A DNA stretch of 64,000 bases from Rostratula benghalensis (Eukaryota; Chordata; Aves; Charadriiformes; Rostratulidae): the NCBI GenBank assembly GCA_013399305.1, contig VXAI01000138.1, positions 1,150,545-1,214,544 on the forward strand, read 5' to 3'. Under the pieces are notes generated by a model that saw only the letters and a program-made list of their open reading frames with translations, had not been told where the DNA came from and searched no databases. A program made the position numbers and the translations under genes. Shown here in pieces: positions 30,631 to 44,700 of this stretch; position 1 is the first letter of the stretch; every line of letters starts with the position of its first letter.

Positions 30631-33600
30631 TTCATTCCAGCACCTCTGTATCCCTTGATTTTTTGGAGATGCCCTCATGTTTCAAAATGAGGAGAGAAGA
30701 AAAGGGAGCAAACTTCTCAAACTGTTCCTCAGTATTGTCTGTTATACTGAGGGGAGGGGGCAAAGCCCTTTCAGCTTCAGGCTGCAATTAAAACTGGTAA
30801 TTCCAAAGCACCAGTAAATTGGGCTGGTCAAAAAATGAAGCGCAGCAGTGATCTGTGGCTTCCCACTAGGCTGGGATGCTGTAGGTGGGGAAGATCATTC
30901 CTCTTCCCAGGCAGCCCTTGTGGCACTGTATCTTTCATCAGCTTTGCCTGAGCTTTCCCCCCCTCTCCCCCCTTTTTTTTTTGGTATTTGTATTTGTTTT
31001 CCTCCCTCCTGACCATATTAATCTCTGCCACTCACTGGGGTCATCTTAACCTTGGCTCGGGAGCTGGACACCGGGAAGGGGCAGTTTGGCAATAACTCTT
31101 CTGAGGGAGCTCTCTGTGTGGACATGGCATTTGGTAATAAAAATAATGATTTTGGAACAGAGCGCTCGGGTAGGGAGCTACACCACAAGAATTTATTAAA
31201 TAGCTTATTCTGCAATAAATGCCGTATAAACTAGAAAAAAAACACAACACCAACAAAAACCCAACAAACCACACCAAAACCCAGAAGACACGGAGGAGCT
31301 GGGAGGGAGGTCAGGAGGAGAACTGCTCTGTTGCTGTGTCTGCTGGATCTGGGAGATCAGCATCCAGATCAGTTCCCTGCCGGCTCCTCCGGCCTCCCCG
31401 AGCTGCCTGGGCCTGGACCGCGCGTCGGCTGCGTGTCCTCTTTCCTCGCTTTGTTGGGAGTCAACAGTAACGTTGAGATTTTGATTATATTTTTCTTTTT
31501 CACCAGTAGGATGTAAAATAAGGAGTGAACCTCCTGCACCCACAGAAAATTAGTGCCCCGTGGAAGAGCCGCCGAGCCGGCGTGTGTCCCACCTCAGCAC
31601 CACGGTGTGCCCGGATCAAAGGAAGATGCAATTATGGCACGGGGTAGGTTCCAATGTCTCTGTATAAAACACCTCCAGCATTTAAAACAAGGGCTCTTGA
31701 GCCAGCAGGATGAGCTTTGACTCCAGCTGCTCCCTAGGGCAGCTTCAGGGGTCAGGTACCGCGGAGGCACTGGTTCCTCCCAGTGCAGATGCAGAAAACT
31801 CCCTGTTTTGCTGGAGAACACACAACATGATATTTTTTGAAGGAAGAAGAAGTCTCTGCTGCTAATATACACACAGAGGCAGCTGTAAGCACTGCAAGTT
31901 TTAGAGAAAGAGTTGAACTGCGAGTAGTTTAATAAAGGTCCATTTTAACCAGCAGAATCCTGTGGATTTAGCAGTGGAAAATCTTGAATTTGACCTTGTC
32001 CTTTCTGCTTTGCATTGGAGCATTCAGTCATCGTGTTTGTCACATGCTGGGGATGCCATCCTGCGTGGGAAATTTTAGCACCATCAGGAGGTTTCTGTTG
32101 GTGTGATTTTTTTGTTGTTGTTGGGATGGGAATCGCAGTGGTAGGAGGCTGGTGTTGTCTGTGCAACAGCTTTGGCTTTTGCTGGACTTGATTGCTGAGG
32201 ACGTGGAAAGGTTTCTTTTTGGGTAGATTCAGAGGTCGACTTGTACCTCCCTCATGGGAATTGTAGCGTGGGGCCTCCTGTTGTGTAGGTGTGAGTGAAG
32301 GGTGTTGACATGGGTGAAGGGTGTTGTCCTGGGCTGGTGTCAGCCTCAGCGTGGCCTGTCCCCAGCGTTGGTGGCCGTGTGGTCTCCCCCTGGACCTGCT
32401 CCACTCTCACTCCCGTGGAGGTACCAGCTGGTTGTAGGCACTTTAAAGAGTTGAGCTTGGCTGCAGAGCTAACCCGGCTTTTTTCACCACAAGTAAGTCA
32501 GAGAGGAAATCAGCTGACGTGCAAAGATGTGATAAATAACTGGAAGTCATAGCCTTTCCTAGCAGAGCTGGGGGGTACAATAGGTGTTCATTCTCCTCCT
32601 CCACCCTGGCACTGCCAGGCATTGGTTGGATGGGGCCCCTCATGGTTTCCAAATCACAATATTCAGTACTTTTTCACTGTGCAAAACATGAACATTTAGT
32701 CCAAGCACCCAAAACCAGATCAAAATAAGAATTTTTCCCCTTGGCCGTGGTGTGGGTGCCCTGTTGGCTCCGACTCTGAAAGCTGTTAAAAACATCTGTG
32801 AACCAAATGGCTCAAAGAACAGCAAGAGAAAAGATTCAGTTTTAGTTGTGGTTAAAGTCCTTTTTTTTTTTTCCTTTTCCAAATTACCCACCTTTCCTCC
32901 CAGCCCTCAGCTCGCACTGGGGCTGGTGGGTGGTTTGGGGGGGATGCAGCAGGGGCACAGCCCGTGCATGCCTTTGCTCTGTTTGTTGCAGGGAGCCTCC
33001 ACAGGAAAAATATTATGGGCCTGTTGATAGGAAAAGGTTGAAAATGACCGAATATTTACACAGCACTCACTTGCTGTCTGTCTTCCTCACCATTTTGTTT
33101 CAACACAAGGAGCAAATAACTGTGTGCGGTGACTGCAGCTATTGCAATAACGTAGTTATTCATGACATGCAGATTACAGGGCAGTAATTACAGCTGAGGT
33201 TGCTGTCATTTTACTAAATCCCTAAGTATCGCCATCTCCTAAGCACTGGGGTTTTTTTGCTCATGTGGCAATGTTTAGCTTTAGCTGGAGACACAGTTAA
33301 AGTAGGGAGCTTTCAAAATGCCTCTTAACTGGCGGGGAATCACAAGTGCAAAATTGCCTTGAAAAATAAGGTGACAACTGAGTCTCTCTTCGTCCAGGCT
33401 GAGCTTCTCCCATTATATCCTGGATGTTATTCAGAGAGCTGGCATGGGCTCCCGGGGGCATTAGCAAGGCACTGGGTTTGGCCACATCTACACTGCTGGT
33501 GTTTGGGTGATGGTGGAGGCCAAGGGCTGAAGATGGCTGGAGTGGGAGGCTGGGGGATTAATTAACTTTTGCTCACCAGGGGATGTCACATCAGCACGCT

Positions 33601-36600
33601 GTCTTTTCTTATTAAAGACAGAAAAGCTACAGTGCAGAAAGTCACATTAAAAATATGTCTGTAGGCTTATCCAAGGGGGATTTGGGCCTGAGACTTGGCA
33701 TGGCTGGCCAGGGGATGGCTACTGGGGCAGCAGGGAAGGGAGCTGGCTGGTTGGGAGGGGTAAAGACTCCATGGTACAAACCATTTCCTTGCTCAGTGTC
33801 TGGGAGATCACGAGAAAGCCCTGGGGTATGGTTGGTTCCTGCACCTCATGGGGGAACAGGGACCTGTGGTGAGCACAGGGGCCACCCCTGGGAGAGGTGG
33901 TTGTCATGCCTTTCTCTACCAGCATCGTTTTAGCACCCCGAGCACGTGAGGATGCCTATGGATTCTGCCTGGGGGAGTGCTGCCGGAGTGGATTTCTAAT
34001 TACAGGTAATTACAGGGTTGATACTCTCTGGATTTGGCTTGATACAAGTCAAAGGTGCTGCACAGCACTTTGCAGACACCTACCCCGAGGCACCGAGATG
34101 GATGTGTTTTCTGAAGGCATCCAGCTGGGCAAACACAGGTTCCTCCCTCTCCTTCCTGTGGACGGACTGTAGTGGAACAAAACACCCCACCACAACCCTG
34201 CTCGGTGGTGTTGGGCGATGGTAGCGAAGTATCACGTTCAATAACCGGGTGAAACAGTCGGGTTTAGTTAAGCTGAGGGCCCCAGGGAGGCGCAGGGTGG
34301 CCTGGCCATGTGGAGGGCTGGCTCCTGTGGTTGGATCTTTTGGGTCCCCAAAAGCCCAGAGCCTTTCTCTGCAGAGCCTTGCAGCTGGTGCTGCTGATGG
34401 CACTTTGTGTCAGAGGCTCAAGAAAGCTCTGTCACAAACTGACTTTCTGGAAAAGAGGAGCCAAAATATCTCAACTGTGCTCTTGGCATGAACTGGTTAA
34501 ATATTTACACAAGCTTCTAAAGTCAAATGCTGCGTATGATCTAAATTTCATTCTAAGTCATTAAATTAATACTTTAAAGCCCATTTTTTATGTCCCCCTA
34601 ACGGGGAGTGTGTTTCCCGTAGTTAATATCGTTGTGACCCTGGGCTGTCCAAGATCCCAGGCAGCAGAGGGGAAACTCGTTAGCCCAGGTGGTGGGTACA
34701 CAAAGAGACGGGCAGATCTCAAACACAGAAAGGATTGAAGTTAAACAAAGGTTTAAAAAGAAAGGCGTCAGCTTCTTGAAAGGAAAAGGAACAAGGTGAG
34801 TTTGACTCCAAATGTAATTTTTTTATTTTTTTTTTTTTCAACTTTGGCTTTCACACAAGCCAGGACCCAGGTTGCTGGTTTCATAGCCTTTAAGGTGTTT
34901 CAGACAAGCACACAACTCTATAGGAGAAAATGCCCCCTCCCTCCCAGGCCCCCTCTGCAAACTGAACTCACAGTTCTGAAAACCTGGAGCTGATGCCAAG
35001 CATTTTGATCTTAGGAAAAGTAAACAATGAGCACAAATCTACATAAAACCTGAGTTCTAAAATTATTTCAGTGTTAACGTTGGGAGGGACACTGTAAGTA
35101 AGTATATTAAGTGACTTTGGGTCGCTCAGTGTTTTTTAAATGGTTGCTGCTGGTACAAGAGATGCCAGTCATGTTTCTTTTCTGATGTTTGTAGGAAATT
35201 CCATGGAGAAAAAGCACTGCTTTAGGAAAAGCCTGAAGGAAAATGGACTGAAAAGAAAGAGCAGATTCTCCAGGCAGCGCTGAGTCTGGAGGTCTTCTGG
35301 AAGCCTTCCCGTCAGGATGCGTTTCAGCGGGGTGGGAGGGCTGGGAGCCTGGGAGGATGCTGGCTGTGATTGCTGGGGCCTCCAGAGGTGAGCACGTGGT
35401 CCTGGGTGGGTGGCATTTGCTGGCACTGATGCTCCCCAATGTCTGCTCACTGACTTGTCTTCATTGCTGTTCTCTTCCTCAGAATATTTTCCATGTGTTG
35501 TCTGAGAAAGCTCTGGGAAGGAAAATGAGAGTAAAAATTGTTTGGTGGTGGTGCTGGTGGTGCTGGTGGTGGTGAGGGAGTGAATTAAAGAGCAGCCCTT
35601 GCCTGTGACAAAGGCTGTGTGTCACTCAGTGCTACTGCCTCCAAATGATCAAACCTGGTCTGTTCTGGGTGAAACATTTGGGCTTGTGGTAGAGAGCAGC
35701 TCATAGGAGATGTTTCAATGGCTGTTTCTGATCTTAAAACCGATGAGTCCCTCAATCACTACCCACACTGAGGAAAACATCCTTGTAGCTACGCTGGCAT
35801 TTGCTGCATGAGGATGTACCCAAGTGTATGTAAGCACAGTCTGCATTATCAGCCTTTGGAGATTACTTTTCTCTTCCTTCCTCTATTAAAGATAGCTCAG
35901 CTCTGCTGCCTTGCACACGGATAAATTTTTCTGGCTACTATTTCTGGGAATCATCCGGTAAGTATTTTTAAAATGAGTCTGGGCTAGAGGGGATGGTGTA
36001 ATCCCCAGCAATCCCGGTGCATGATGGTTATTTTTTTGGCTCATTTATTGAGGAAGTAACCTTCACCTCTTCACCACTTGGTGTGGCTTTTAACAAATCT
36101 GAACACATGGTGCATTCTCTTGTCTGGAGCTGGGGGGTTTTGCCCGCGCCTGGAAGCAGGGAGTGGATAAGGTCAGAGGGAGGGAGATGGTCTCACCCGG
36201 TGGCTCCTCTGGCTGGAGGTGCTGCCTGGTGGCTGTGCACCATTCCCTGTGTGGCTCTTTGCACCATTCCCTGTGGAGAGCTGTGGCTCTGGGTGATGCT
36301 GGGGTATCAGCATGGGGTAGCTGTGGACAGGATTTCAGCAGAGAAAGGGCAGGGTAGATGGGGCACAGCTCAGCATCCTGCGGGAGGGAGGATGAAGGAT
36401 GCTCTGCTCACCTCCTCCCCAGGAGAACCTCCAAAGGGAGGAGGAATCGTGTGTATCCAGTGCTAAAATGGCATATGACTCAAGGAAAAAAAAAAAAAAA
36501 TCACACCTCTTTATTACATAGATTTATCTTGCTGTGTCAGGGCCTGCCAACCACCACCAGATGCTCGTCCTCTCAGTTGCTTTATTGGATTCTGGGACAT

Positions 36601-39600
36601 CCTTGTAATTGCTGTAAGTGGGAGATGATTCCCCAGCACCTGGCATGTGTTCATCCTGATTGTGATTGTCAATCCACGTACAGAAAAAGTGTACGTGCCC
36701 GCTGTGCAGGCAGAGCCAGCCTGGGAAATTCCAGAGGGTCCCCGCTTGATCCTACCTTTCTTCCCGAAGAATCCCTGCTGAATGATGGAGGGACTGGGTG
36801 GCTCCTCAGCTGGGGAGGGAGCACGGTCTGCAGAGGCTGCAAAGTCTCAGGTTGGTTTCCCCGCTGAGCAAAAATGGGGAATAAAACTAGCGACAAGCAG
36901 ACATTTCAAGAATTGCTCCGAAGGGACCGTTTTCATTCCAGGTGGGAACAAACCCACAGGGTTTAGGCACTTTTTACAATTTTTCTTTGCCACTTCCTTC
37001 CTCTGAGGATGCTGGCAGCGCCTGGGCGAAGGAGAGCTGGCACTGGCATGTGTGCAGCCACGGTGACAACCTCCTGTCCCCCGGGCAGGGCGCTGGGGGT
37101 GGAGGATTTCCAGGGGGACGAGGGTGCGAGGGGGTCGGTTTGCACAAGGGAATGAAATATTTCCCTGCATCCCTCCTGGCTGAGGAATGCTGCTGGGTTT
37201 CCAGTGCTACGGGAGGGCAGGGGAAAGGCATTCTCTGGGCTTGCAGGGCTCCAGTGCTGTCTAGACTTCCTAATGCCGTGGTGTGCTCCCGCCCGGCTTG
37301 AACCCCTGCCACAGCGTCTCCCAGCCCAGCCTATAAATGGAAGCTGGGAAGACTTCCCTCTGCCAAAGCCTGTCACGCTAACGAGACCCTAGTTCCTGAC
37401 AAATCTGGCAATTTCTCCCACTAAACCGGTGAACTCGCAGCAGGTGGCAGCCAAGCTGCTCGTTTCCTAAAACCACATCCCTCTGGAAACAAAAAAGTCC
37501 CACCTGACTCCCCGTGGTGGGGTGACCCCATCTCCCTGCAGGCCAAGGCAGGCTCCTGGCCGTGGGGATGGATGCCTCTGCCCGGGGAACCTGAGCCACC
37601 ACCCTGCAGCAGTGGTCTTTGGGCTGGCAGATGGCTCCCAAGTCAAACTGCCGTGGAGTCACCTCTGGTACTTGTCTGCCTGAGGTCACAGCCACCAAAA
37701 GCAATCTGTTCTTGAGATGTTTCTGTCCTCTCTGGCTCCATGGGTCTGTTGGCAGAGCTGGGACGTGCAGAGTTGGTTTGGGTCACGCTGGGCATTAGGA
37801 AGCATTTCCTTCCCCACCCTCCTTTCTCCTCTTTCTGGGATGAAGTTTCTTGCAGCGAAGCATACTCCTGTCTCTCCCTGTTTCCCACTGAAGGCTGGAC
37901 CCCTAAAGAACCCTTGTTGGCCACAGGAATGGGCTTGTGCAGCTGGTTGTGCTCTGTCCCCCCCAGGAAGGATGGAAGAGGTGCCTTGCCTGAACAGGAT
38001 TAGGGCCTTGCATCTGAGATGAGCAGTCACTTCATTCCTGTGCAGGGAAATGGGCACAGAGAGCTGCTGTGCTGCACTCTCTAACGCTGAGAAAACCCGC
38101 AAAGCCCCGCTCCCCTTTCCTGCTCTAAATCCCACACAACAGGCCTTGACACCCGGGGCCGGGAGCCAAGTGCTCACAAGTCAATGGACAGATTCCCCCT
38201 GACTTTGATGGTCTTTGCCTGAGTGCCTAATTCCTTCCTCTTCAGGGGCTCTCTTGGCCCTGGAAACAACTGCAGATAGGAAGTGCTGCACTGAACTGTA
38301 AACCCTTCAAAGGAGCACCATGGCAGGTTTCGCTCTCCTCCCAGAATGTTGGAATGGGTTTTGTTAGACAAAAAGCAGCCTGATATATGTTCTTCCAGCC
38401 AGTGCCGTGGCTACAGTGTGAATGAGTGTTTTAACAAATATATTCATGCAGACAGGGTTTGTGGTCAGCCCACTGGGTGTGGAGCCAAGCTCTTCCCAGC
38501 AGGACGGGGAAGGCAGGGAGCTGAACGCCGCAGCCTGGACGTGCCAGCATCCCTCAGAGCTGCGGTCCTGGGGCTTGCAGATTCTAGGGGTTGGTTCTGT
38601 TCCCTGCCTGCAAAGACCGTGTCACTGGTAGGGACTAGATGTCACCCAGTTTTGTCAGCAATTTGTGAAATGTAAGGGGTTTTTGCCCCAGATTGCACCA
38701 CCGCTGGCCACTGGGCAGGGGGGGAAGAGTGAAGGACATGAGAAGGGAGAGAGGACACCAGACCCCAGCTCAGCCATGTGTTTGCTGAGGAGGTCCAGTC
38801 CCATTGCTGGGACTCCCATCAGCCCACCCCACACGGCGAGTGAAGCTGCAGGAACCATCTCTCCCGCCTTTGGCTCGCTCCACGAGGCTCTCTCTTTGGC
38901 AAAATGCTTTCAGAGGTGATAACATTAAGACTGCAGATTCCCTGCCTTCCCTGGGGGTTAGGCCAGTGTGATTGATTGGGTCTGGGTGGATCTGGCTGTG
39001 CGGTGCCAAGAGGGGGACGTGGGGTTTCCTGGGACTGTCGATTTGTGCTTCAAAGCCTGGGATCCACCTGCTCTGCTCGTGCACGAGGCGATACAGACAG
39101 GGGCTGTATTGTCCTTATAGAGCCCACAGACCCCATACCTGCCCCTGTGAGAGGAAACAGGGACTTTCCCAGGGAATCTGAGTGAGAGGAGCAGAATCTT
39201 TTTTTTCTGCTGTGGAAGGCTGCTCCGCCGGCTCTCGGGGGAGAGGAGGCTGGTGATGATGATTGCTGGTTCTTTCTCTACGCCCTAGAAACTTTCTGGA
39301 TCTGGTTATGGGTTTAGGTTGTTTTACTGCGCTGTTCAAACTCTGGGTTGGGTTTTGCCATTTCGTTCTTTACCACGCATCCAAAAGCAGCCGGGGTCCA
39401 CTTGCACACCCCTCACTCCTTGTACACAGCGGGGGTACAAACGGGACCCTGCTCGTGGTGTGGCCTTAATGGCTCGGGCACAAATCTGAGCCACGCTCGG
39501 TGAGCAGAGCCCGGAGCTCCCTTTCACAGCTGTGCATTCCTGGGATGAAAAGGGCAGCTCAGGCCCAGGCGGTGTCACAGCAGACAAGTCAGACCTGGGC

Positions 39601-40385
39601 AATCCGTGGGAATGTCTGGCAGCTGCAGGAGCTGTCTGGCTGGTGGAAAAATCCATAGCTCGCTCCGTCGGGGTCCCTTCCTCCCACCCAGATTTGGGGA
39701 GCACCTCCCCTCCCCCCCCCAGTGGCTAAGGTTTTGAATTCTTGCCCATCAGCCTCGCTAGAAAGGTGGCTGCATGAAGGCTCCCAGTTCAGAGATGGAG
39801 GAGTGATAAAGTGCTGGCCTGGCTCTTTTGGGAGGATTATTTGCTTTTTAAAGCCACTGACTGCAGCCAAGGCTGCTCATTGCATTGCAGAGGGGGAAGG
39901 AGTAACGAGTTCATCTCTCCCCAATCGAGCCAGGTGCACACTTCTTTTTTTTTTTTTTTTCCCTCCCAGAACTTAATTAAAATGCATACATCTTTCCTCA
40001 CATTTTTATGAAGCTCAGTGGCAAATAACGGTCAGTCTCTCCTTACACCAACACTAACCTGTTTTCATGGCTGAAAAGGACAGATCCAAGGGCAGTGTTG
40101 TTCCCCTGCGTTTGGTTGCCTGGGGATGTGCTGTCTCCAGCAAGCAGGTGGAAACTCAGGATTTACACCCTGGGCCAGCACTCCCACGGCTGGGCTGTGC
40201 TGCTGAGAGGGGGATAGACCTGGCCAGTGGAAAATACCTGCATGAGTCCAGGCTGGCTGATAAATCCTTACCCAGCTGATGCTCTTCTGCTCCTTTTTGC
40301 TGGCAGCAGCCCTGACCCCATGGACGTTGTCCCCTCTGGGGTTTGGAGCTCCCCTGGCTGGAGGAGCAGCCCATTGGGACAGTAG
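30631..40385. other. intergenic, no gene recognised
   Basis: Mixed sequence. Notable items are a weak CpG cluster (31360-31610), an AT-rich block with a short perfect palindrome (33020-33230), an AT-rich block at 34490-34600 and a GGT/GCT-type tract at 35543-35574. Open frames here are short and look like chance. Confidence 0.5.
35543..35574. repeat. GGT-type trinucleotide repeat
   Basis: Interrupted GGT/GCT repeat of about 32 bases. Confidence 0.85.
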
Positions 40386-40470
40386 TGGTTTTGGCAGTGT
40401 TAGGTTAATGGTTGGACTTGATGATCTTGAATGTCCCTTCTAACCCAGATGGTTTAATGATTCTATGATC
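40386..40470 (+). mobile_element. CR1 LINE 3' end, truncated
   Basis: Matches the CR1 3' terminus in sense orientation: GTTAGGTTAATGGTTGGACT, then GATGATCTTGAATG, ending in a degenerate ATTCTATGAT tail. Only about 85 bases remain, a typical 5'-truncated copy. Confidence 0.88.
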
Positions 40471-41704
40471 AGCCATGGCTTGCTGCCTGCTCAGAGCTCT
40501 CTCCTGCCTGGTCTCCTCCTGGTGTCCCCAGGGCTCACCGAGGGAAAAAGAAACTCTGAACAAGTGTGATGGAATAAGGAGTTATGTTTCTTTGCCCAGC
40601 CGCTAACCTGGCCATGTTCAGCCAGAGCAGAATTAAAGAGGGGCCCTCCTGGTGAATCAGAATAATCTGTCCTACAAAGGAAACCACCAGCTCTGTTGTG
40701 GGAGGGATGTGAAGCTGTTAAAGGAAACAAGCACACCTTCATCCTACGGCCTTCCACTCCACAACAATTTTGGTTACATGGTCGGCAGAGCCAGACCAGT
40801 CCAGCTGGCCAGTGGCAGCAGTAGTTGCTGGTGAGCACGGCTGGCTGATGTGCCTCGTGTCAGCCTTCACGGAGGGTCAGTGCCGTCCCAGAAATATCTT
40901 TTGCTCTTTTGGGATATCCGTCCAGCTCGGTTGCATCCTGCAGGATTATTGGCTGTGAAATGGCTGGGTTCATTGTGATGTTTTAAAAATTCAGCTCTTC
41001 TTGATGCGGAATTGTGGTTTACTGGTATGGATTTTGCAGTGTTGTGCTCTGCTAGAAATTGCTGCTGCTCCAACAGGCCAAAGCTCAGGACAGCTTGTTC
41101 CATTTTCTCGTCTAAACCTGACCAGTCCCATGACATCAAAATCTAACCTGAAATGCTCGAATTTCTCAAACTGCAGTGCGTGGGTGGGAAGGAAACTCTT
41201 TGAGACGTGTTGCCAGGAGGGCTGCAGGGTGTGAGGAGGTTGTGCACTACCAGAGGGTGTGCAAGCCCAGGGTGACTCCACCAGCGGGTGCCTTGGGTCT
41301 CGGCCAGCTCCAGGAGGTTGGAAGGAAGCAAGTGGCTTTGCTCGGGTGCTTTGTGGCTTGGCCATCTGCAAGGAGAATGAGCAGGCACCATCTCTGGCTT
41401 CCACCCCCTCCCACGGAGTCGGTGCCTGGGCAGAGGCAGCGGTAGGTGCTGTCTGTGCGAGAAATGGTCTCCGAGTGACAAATGGGGCATCTCCAGGGCT
41501 TTCCTTTGCCCGGTCAGAGAGTTGTGGCCGGAGTGATGGGAGCAGCAGAAGAGGTGGCAGCAAGACCAGTGGGTTCAGAGAGCTGAGCTCGGCTGCCTGT
41601 GCTGGGGACGAGTCTCTACCACGTGAGGTCTGCGAGGCACGGTGACGAGCGGGAGCCTACGGAGAGGGAAGGCCACAGAGATAAAACAGCACCGGCGATT
41701 GCAG

Positions 41705-41795
41705 GGAAGTCATGGAATCCTTCAGGTTGGAAAAGACCCTGGGGATCACCCAGAGGCACAGCCATAAGCCCTGCTGGCAATGTGGTTTGTTGGGC
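41705..41795 (-). mobile_element. CR1 LINE 3'-end fragment
   Basis: The plus strand reads TCATGGAATCCTTCAGGTTG then GAAAAGACCCTGGGGATCA, the reverse complement of a CR1 3' end. Short and diverged. Confidence 0.8.
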
Positions 41796-44700
41796 TGTGA
41801 CGGTGTCTTTCACACCAAGTGGCAGACACCCTCATCACACACAACACCTACTGCGGGGTGAGAGCGGTTTCACCGTAGGAAATATTCTCTGTCTGCGGGG
41901 GGGGGGCACTGGGAAGACTGGTAGCACTGGTGCTGTGTCTGCCATGGCTTACATAGCACTCCCAGTCAGAAAGGGAATTTTAAAAATCAGATTTCTTGAG
42001 GTGCCCAATTGACTCATCATCCCCAGCCATCCCTCCCTGTCGTCCCCTCCACGCACACACATTTGCTCTGCCCTGAAATGTGAGCTAAACGACAAAGCTG
42101 GCGAGAAATGTTTGCTGAATATAGCTGGGGAGAGAGGGGACAGAGGAGGGGGAGGAAGGGGAGGGTTCATACTGATGTTTAAAGCAGAAAATTGTAAAAG
42201 ACTGGGGAAAAAAAAATCCCCATACAAAAAATAACAACAACAAAAAGAAGTTGTGGTCCCTTAAGCCAGTTTGCATTCCTGGAAGTTGATGATGCCCTGG
42301 ATTACTGTTGTTTTTTTAGACCTCTTTCAATTTTTTTTAGGATGGTTTGTCTGTAGTGTGGGTATGTGTGGGCAGAGAACTGGGGAATATGCAGAGCGGA
42401 AAAAAGCTAAAAATGGGCAGGAACAGGCTGACTGCATATGCTTTTTTTTTTTTTCTGTAAATTAAAATAAAATGCTTGAAGATCTTAAAGATTTGGGAAG
42501 TGGGGGTAGAGCACAGGCATGGCAAAGGAAGGCCGTCATGAAGGCATCTAATACAGGATCTTTTGTGCTCCACTAAACATCATGCATTCTCGGCTACAGG
42601 AGAGCTGTGTCTCAGTTTGCCAAATATTTCAAACTTCTGATTTATGTCCCTTGGAAGCTCTGCAGAGAGGAGAAGGGATGCAGCCAAGCTGTCCCAGTCC
42701 ACTGTGCTGGGGGTGTGATGGTATGGTGGCCTTGCAGGTCTTGTATCGGTGCCACCAGGAAATGTGTTTCCTGTTGCTCTCCAGTTTTGGTGCCACATCT
42801 CATTTGGGTGTTTTGGTATTTTTGGGTGGGTGGTTTTTATTTTTTATTTTTTCCCTTAGAAAACAGTCGTCTTCTTCAGGAGGTATTTCTCTTTTCTCCG
42901 TGTTACTCATGCTTAGGCTGAGCTAAGCCCCACCGCTCTCCACGGGACGCTGCGGCCTTGAGGGTAGTCCAAAAACCAGAGCATTAGCTCAGCTGGTCCC
43001 CGAGGGGATGGAGGGAAGGTGGGGAGTCAGAGGGCCAAGGTCTCCTCCCATTTACGTGAGTGTGTGAAAGCCAGAGCATGTTCTCTCTCTTTTGCTGATT
43101 TCCTGATGGTTGCTCTGGGTTTTTATTGCTTGCACTAAAAGAAGGGTCCAGTCTGTAGTTTGAACATCTAGAGGGAACCTAGAGGAAGGAAAAAAACCAA
43201 ACCAGTTGCTGTGTGAGTGTCTGAAGGAGAAATAACTTTGCCCACTCTGCCAGGGCGTGTGATGGTTTCTGGGAAGACCAGCCCTGTGCTGGTGGGGCTT
43301 TGGTTCTGGGAGCGGGGACGGTGCCCTGCCCAGGGGTGGCAGCTACACGAGGTGTGGGTGTCCTCACTGCCAGGTGAAAAACACCCATTAAATTTCCTCT
43401 CCAAGTTCTTCTCCACCCTGAGGCTCTATAGATGTGCCAAGATCAAAGGTTGGGTTTTTTTTTTTTCTTTTCCTTTCTCCTGTTGCCAGTCTGATGTTCC
43501 CAGTAAGTGTACCACAGGCTGCTCTTTGTCCTCGCTTCTCTCTAGTACAATGCAGCCTCCTTGGAAAATTTCAGACTCTTCCTCTGCTGGAAGCTTCTTT
43601 TGAAAACATTAATGTCTCTATTATTTTTTTTTTTCCCAGCAGGTTAATTAATACTTGATTCATCATCTCGAAAGCTAATGGATATTTATCCAGATCATGA
43701 AGGAAGTGAATGCCTTCTATAAATAACTGCAGCAACACTCGCTAGTGCTCACTGACAACCCATCTCTATTTATGCTCCTTCTTTTTCAGGAAAAGAGCTT
43801 TGCTGGGCTCCAGAGGAGTTAATCCTAACCTTTTCCCAGGGCTGGTTTCACTCTGGCCTGGCTCGATGTTTTCCTACTTGAGCTTTACTTTTGTAAAGAT
43901 GGTGCCTTTTTCTGGGGGAAAAGGGCTGTGTTTGTGGAGAGAGACCCAGGCAGCGCGGTGTCATCGCTCCAGCCAGGGCCAGCAAAGGCGGTTTGAGACC
44001 TGGGGTCTTTCCATGGGCTAGGAGGGCTCTGGCACGTTCTGAGATGCTGTTTCTTTTTGGGTATTGACAACAACATTGGAGAGCCCTTTCCACGTTGCCA
44101 TCTGCTTCAAATAAACGGTGTTTATTGTCTTTGTCTCCAGCCATTGTCATCGGTGACCTTAATTAAGAGCATATTAAAAATCATGTCTAGTATGTCGCTC
44201 ACGCGTACAGAATTGAAAAGTAATTATTTACTTTTACTGAACTTGCATGTTCCTCCTGGATGCTGCTCTGCAGCCCTGAGAGCATCCGGCTGCTCCTTGG
44301 AGAGGAGAGTCCTTGCTGTCCGTGTGGACTTCAAGGGCAGAAGTAGCTGGATGGGTGCTGGGCCAAGGGGACCGAGGGGCACAGAGGTGGGGTGAGAGCT
44401 GCAGTGGCTGTTGGAGGCCAACCAGAGCGTGACCTCTGCTAAGGTGCTGCCTTGGCTTTTCCCACAGCCCTGCCCATGGCTGAGTCCTCACCAGGTCCTG
44501 CATCTCCATTTCGAGTCCAGAGCTGCTCTCGTGGCTCCGGGGGGGCTGGGGGCTGCCAAGAGCTCTATGTGCTTCTCCAGGCCAAGGCTGGAAAAATGCT
44601 GCTGACATCATTTCTAGGCCCCTGACCTCCCTGCAGTGAAACCTGGTGGAGAGCTTGCCCTGAGGTCTGCAGGGAGGGCTCTTTGCCACTTCAGCAATGA

